A program made the position numbers and the translations under genes. The notes beneath the pieces were generated by a model. The model saw only the letters and a list, made by a program, of their open reading frames with translations, had not been told where the DNA came from and searched no databases. DNA of 64,000 nucleotides from Bacteroides intestinalis DSM 17393 (lineage in GTDB: Bacteria; Bacteroidota; Bacteroidia; Bacteroidales; Bacteroidaceae): positions 2,046,001 through 2,110,000 of the forward strand of contig NZ_ABJL02000008.1 of NCBI RefSeq assembly GCF_000172175.1. The letters are read 5' to 3'. Numbering within the stretch: position 1 is the stretch's first letter; each line of letters starts with the position of its first letter. Of this stretch, positions 60,592 to 64,000 are shown one piece after another.

Positions 60592-62421
60592 CTAATTTAT
60601 AATGATCTGTCCACTTGGATACTGATACTTCGTATGTTTCTTTTGCTTAATGATACCCAACATCAATGTAATCAAACCCACACGTCCGATAAACATCAAG
60701 AAAGCAACAAGTAACTTACTATTATCACCCAAGGTCGGAGTCAGATTTAAACTGGAACCTACTGTACTCAGTGCCGACACACATTCAAACAAAAGTGCCA
60801 TAACAGATGCCTGAGGTTCCCATATCGTCAGAATAAAAACAAAAACAAATAAAACACCGAGAGACATCACCACTGTAGCATTGGAACGACGGATTGAATC
60901 GTATGACAACTCACGGCCGAACACTTCTACCTTTTCCGTACCGCGCAACACGGCAACCAGATTCAATACGACTACCGCAAAAGCATTCACCTTGACACCA
61001 CCGGCCGTAGATTGTGCTGCACCACCAACCCACATCAGGAAAATATAGATCAATACACTCTGTACTCCCAACGAAGTTAAATCCACACTGGTAAACCCGG
61101 CAGTACGCGGACAAGTTGCATTGAAAAATGCTTGTGTCCATTTATCAGCAACTGACATACCGGCAAAGGCATGGTTCCACTCAAAAATGGCAATAAGAAT
61201 TGTACCAAGCACCAGTAACAGAAAAGTCATAATAAGTACAATCCTCGTATTCAGGTTATACAGATGGTAAAAACGATGTCTGTCCCACTCCCATGTATGC
61301 AAGAACTTCCATATACGACGTAAATGATGGAGTACGATATCTTTAAAATTCACCAATATCGGGAAACCGATACCACCCAGAATAATCAGCAAGGATATAT
61401 AAATAAGGAAAGGATTATGCCCCGTCATCACCAGTGGATTACCCAGATTGCCTGGTAATGTGGAAAAACCCGCATTACAAAACGCTGATATGGCATGGAA
61501 AGCTGAAAAGGCTACTTCTTCCTCAAAAGTCATTCCCATTGTTCCATGAATATCACTCCAGATAGCAAACATCCCCATCCCTTCTATAGCCAGCGTAAAG
61601 CCTAATATATACAGTAAAGTAGAAAGCAATGAATTCAATGAATTGGAACTAACCATATCACGAACCACCAACTGGTTATAAAATGATGTATTACCCATAA
61701 AGAACATCGCAAAAAAACTGGTTAGTGTCATCACCCCCAAACCGCCAATCTGTATGAGTAGGATAATCACCACAAAACCAGATGTAGTAAAGGTGGAAGC
61801 CACATCCACCGAAGTCAGTCCTGTGACACACACTGCACTGGTGGAAATGAACAAGGAATCCACCCACGAAATTCCATTCATCGTACAGCGAGGCAGCATT
61901 AACAGACCTGTTCCTATAATAATAATAATAAAGAAACTACCAGCTAGGATTAAAGAAGGATTCGTTCTCCGTCCTAATAACCTAACCAAGCCATTGGACA
62001 GATTAAAGAAAGAAAAAATGAGCAAAAGTACAATGTGATAAGGTTTTCCGTTCAGGAATTCCCAAAAGTACAAAATAGCTCCTTCTTCCTCCGGTCGATG
62101 GAAAATAACCGGAATCAGAGTAAGATAGAGTAAGGCGATCAGTATCCAGGTCAGTTTCTTAAATGCACGCTTTGTATCTTTGTATTCCAACAAGAGACGC
62201 AAAGTCACTTCCGTCAGAAAAACACCCCACACAAACCGATAAAGAGTTTGCAGTTGAGAAGCCTCGTGTTCGGAAATAGTAAAGCCGTGTTCATATACTA
62301 CACCTACAATTAACAGAATAGAAGCCAGGTAGGCTACGTAAGTCACCCCTCCAAGAATGATCCGAGTGTACGGATGAATCCATTTATTCTGATATAACAA
62401 GAATTTATGATAAATCTTCAT
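60592..62421 (-). CDS. TrkH/KtrB-type K+ uptake protein
   Basis: 609 aa; start taken at 62421 (MKIYHKFLLYQNKWIHPYTR). Five extra N-terminal membrane segments, then the TrkH core with four selectivity-filter loops, e.g. STSAVCVTGLTSVD, AFCNAGFSTLPGN, TCPRTAGFTSVDL and SALSTVGSSLNLTP. Operon with the RCK subunit downstream. The 140-bp gap to trpB holds the divergent promoters. Confidence 0.93.
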   Translation of the reverse strand: MKIYHKFLLYQNKWIHPYTRIILGGVTYVAYLASILLIVGVVYEHGFTISEHEASQLQTLYRFVWGVFLTEVTLRLLLEYKDTKRAFKKLTWILIALLYLTLIPVIFHRPEEEGAILYFWEFLNGKPYHIVLLLIFSFFNLSNGLVRLLGRRTNPSLILAGSFFIIIIIGTGLLMLPRCTMNGISWVDSLFISTSAVCVTGLTSVDVASTFTTSGFVVIILLIQIGGLGVMTLTSFFAMFFMGNTSFYNQLVVRDMVSSNSLNSLLSTLLYILGFTLAIEGMGMFAIWSDIHGTMGMTFEEEVAFSAFHAISAFCNAGFSTLPGNLGNPLVMTGHNPFLIYISLLIILGGIGFPILVNFKDIVLHHLRRIWKFLHTWEWDRHRFYHLYNLNTRIVLIMTFLLLVLGTILIAIFEWNHAFAGMSVADKWTQAFFNATCPRTAGFTSVDLTSLGVQSVLIYIFLMWVGGAAQSTAGGVKVNAFAVVVLNLVAVLRGTEKVEVFGRELSYDSIRRSNATVVMSLGVLFVFVFILTIWEPQASVMALLFECVSALSTVGSSLNLTPTLGDNSKLLVAFLMFIGRVGLITLMLGIIKQKKHTKYQYPSGQIIIN

Positions 62422-62551
62422 GGAGACCAAATTAAATATCAGGCAAACATAAACAAAACAATGCGTATAGACAAAAAACAAAAGAAAAAAGAATTTGTTT
62501 TAAAAATAATAGTTACATTTGGCCTCGTAAATTTTAATAGAAGTAACCACT

Positions 62552-63919
62552 ATGAGCAACAAGACAAAAAGATTTTTCCTTCCGGAAGAAGAAATTCCAC
62601 GCTATTGGTATAATATACAGGCAGATATGGTAAACAAACCAATGCCTCCGCTTCATCCCGGTACCAAACAACCACTGAAAGCCGAAGATCTATATCCTAT
62701 CTTCGCTCAGGAACTGTGTAAACAAGAACTTAACCAGACTGATAAATGGATTGAGATTCCCGAAGAAGTACGCGAAATGTACAAATATTATCGCAGTACT
62801 CCGCTCGTCCGTGCCTATGGACTGGAGAAAGCATTGGGTACTCCGGCACACATCTATTTCAAGAACGAGAGTGTGAGTCCGATGGGATCACACAAGTTAA
62901 ACTCTGCTATTCCTCAAGCTTACTATTGCAAAAAAGAAGGAGTAACTAACGTTACCACAGAAACCGGTGCCGGACAATGGGGTGCCTCACTGGCCTATGC
63001 AGCCCGCTTATTTGGCCTGGAAGCTGCCGTTTACCAGGTGAAAATCAGCTACGAGCAAAAACCTTACCGCCGCAGCATTATGCAGACTTTCGGCGCACAG
63101 GTTACACCGTCTCCGTCTATGTCTACCCGCGCCGGAAAAGACATTCTGACAGCTCACCCCAACTATCAGGGTTCCTTAGGAACAGCTATTTCGGAAGCCA
63201 TTGAACTGGCACAAACCACACCGAATTGTAAATATACATTAGGGTCTGTCTTGAGTCATGTAGCTCTGCACCAGACTGTAATCGGCCTAGAAGCCGAAAA
63301 GCAAATGGAAATGGCGGGAGAATATCCTGATATGGTAATCGCTTGCTTCGGTGGTGGTTCCAACTTTGGCGGTATTGCATTCCCATTCATGCGCCATAAG
63401 ATTCTGGAAGGCAAACAAACACGTTTCATCGCTGCCGAACCGGCTTCTTGCCCGAAGTTGACACGCGGTAAATTCCAATATGATTTCGGTGATGAAGCCG
63501 GATATACCCCATTGCTTCCTATGTATACGCTGGGACACAACTTTGCTCCTGCCAATATCCATGCAGGCGGATTGCGTTACCACGGTGCAGGTGTCATCGT
63601 TTCACAACTATTGAAAGATGGTCTGATGGAAGCTGTAGACATCAAACAACTGGAATCATTCGAAGCCGGTTGTCTGTTTGCCCAGGCCGAAGGTATCATT
63701 CCCGCACCGGAATCTTGCCACGCTATTGCCGCTGCCATCCGCGAAGCAAACAAATGCAAGGAAACAGGCGAAGAAAAGGTGATCCTGTTTAACCTCTCCG
63801 GTCACGGACTGATTGACATGGCTTCGTACGATAAATATCTCTCCGGTGATCTTGTGAACTATGAACTGACCGATCAGGATATTCAGAAGAATCTAGACGA
63901 AATAGGCAGTCTGGCGTAA
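62552..63919 (+). CDS. trpB: Tryptophan synthase beta chain, TrpB2 type
   Basis: 455 aa. The long N-terminal extension and RPSPLxRA-like segment YYRSTPLVRAYGLEKALG are typical of TrpB2. PLP-binding Lys115 in SPMGSHKLNSAIPQAYY, phosphate loop CFGGGSNFGG, and HAGGLRYHG. It makes tryptophan from indole and serine; TrpB2 usually works without a TrpA partner and there is no trpA here. It may serve indole salvage. Confidence 0.95.
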   Translation: MSNKTKRFFLPEEEIPRYWYNIQADMVNKPMPPLHPGTKQPLKAEDLYPIFAQELCKQELNQTDKWIEIPEEVREMYKYYRSTPLVRAYGLEKALGTPAHIYFKNESVSPMGSHKLNSAIPQAYYCKKEGVTNVTTETGAGQWGASLAYAARLFGLEAAVYQVKISYEQKPYRRSIMQTFGAQVTPSPSMSTRAGKDILTAHPNYQGSLGTAISEAIELAQTTPNCKYTLGSVLSHVALHQTVIGLEAEKQMEMAGEYPDMVIACFGGGSNFGGIAFPFMRHKILEGKQTRFIAAEPASCPKLTRGKFQYDFGDEAGYTPLLPMYTLGHNFAPANIHAGGLRYHGAGVIVSQLLKDGLMEAVDIKQLESFEAGCLFAQAEGIIPAPESCHAIAAAIREANKCKETGEEKVILFNLSGHGLIDMASYDKYLSGDLVNYELTDQDIQKNLDEIGSLA

Positions 63920-63928
63920 GACGCCTCA

Positions 63929-64000
63929 TCAATAAATGTTTGCCAGACTAACGAGTGGCTCATAGAGCTTTTCAATGTCCTGTGCATCCAATTCAATATC
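63929..64000 (-). CDS. C-terminal end of an unidentified gene
   Basis: The last 23 codons of a minus-strand gene (ending EKLYEPLVSLANIY, stop at 63929-63931) run into the window edge. Too short to assign. Confidence 0.5.
   Translation of the reverse strand, partial: DIELDAQDIEKLYEPLVSLANIY

Overview
The window is a stretch of Bacteroides-type (phylum Bacteroidota) chromosome. The evidence is the conjugation gene set typical of Bacteroides conjugative transposons (mobABC, traA to traQ), promoters of the TTTG / TAnnTTTG type, weak ribosome binding sites, and core genes such as an SusC/BtuB-like TonB receptor, a PA14-containing GH3 enzyme, Na/K transport genes and a TrpB2-type tryptophan synthase. 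The species cannot be fixed from this sequence alone.

Region 1 (1 to about 32,240) is most of an integrative conjugative element (ICE); its left end lies outside the window. From the left it holds the C-terminal part of a UvrD-type helicase, a mob operon on the minus strand (T4CP mobC, relaxase mobB, mobA), a regulatory/oriT-like gap, and a long plus-strand tra operon. After a terminator comes an AT-rich two-gene cargo (membrane-anchored receiver protein plus soluble histidine kinase). A minus-strand establishment block follows (ardA, a broken small membrane gene, a DUF3873-like remnant, a RadC-like gene, an ORF6N gene), and then the ICE tyrosine integrase. The ICE ends beside a tRNA-Ser(UGA) gene.

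Region 2 (9,659 to 18,501) is a second element nested inside the first: an integrative mobilizable element (IME) of about 8.8 kb inserted into the ICE gene traG, just before the Walker A motif. It carries its own integrase, two HTH proteins, an AAA ATPase and a primase, a MobC-like protein, a relaxase, a coiled-coil membrane protein, and a secreted protein with two TonB-C-like domains. The insertion splits the conjugation ATPase, so the ICE should be unable to conjugate until the IME leaves. The 13-bp cores at the two ends differ only at codon wobble positions, so excision would restore the TraG protein sequence exactly.

Region 3 (32,318 to 64,000) is ordinary chromosome: tRNA-Ser, mutS2, sdaA, an IS1182-family insertion, two PepSY-like exported proteins beside an OmpR/HK two-component system, a DUF4738 lipoprotein, a repeat-rich intergenic gap, a GH3 glycosidase, a DJ-1-like protein, a redox/transport cluster (Fe-S aldo-keto reductase, NapH-like ferredoxin, ECF-S-like membrane protein, TonB receptor) beside a LytTR/LytS pair, a MATE pump, a methyltransferase, an AraC regulator divergent from two aldo-keto reductases, an HxlR regulator, a K+ uptake pair, trpB2 and the end of one more gene.

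The most notable items are the IME inside traG with its codon-preserving core, a duplicated 74-bp block of 10-bp-phased GGACA repeats in the ICE, the receiver/kinase cargo, and an ORF6N gene whose coding sequence contains a copy of its own apparent operator.
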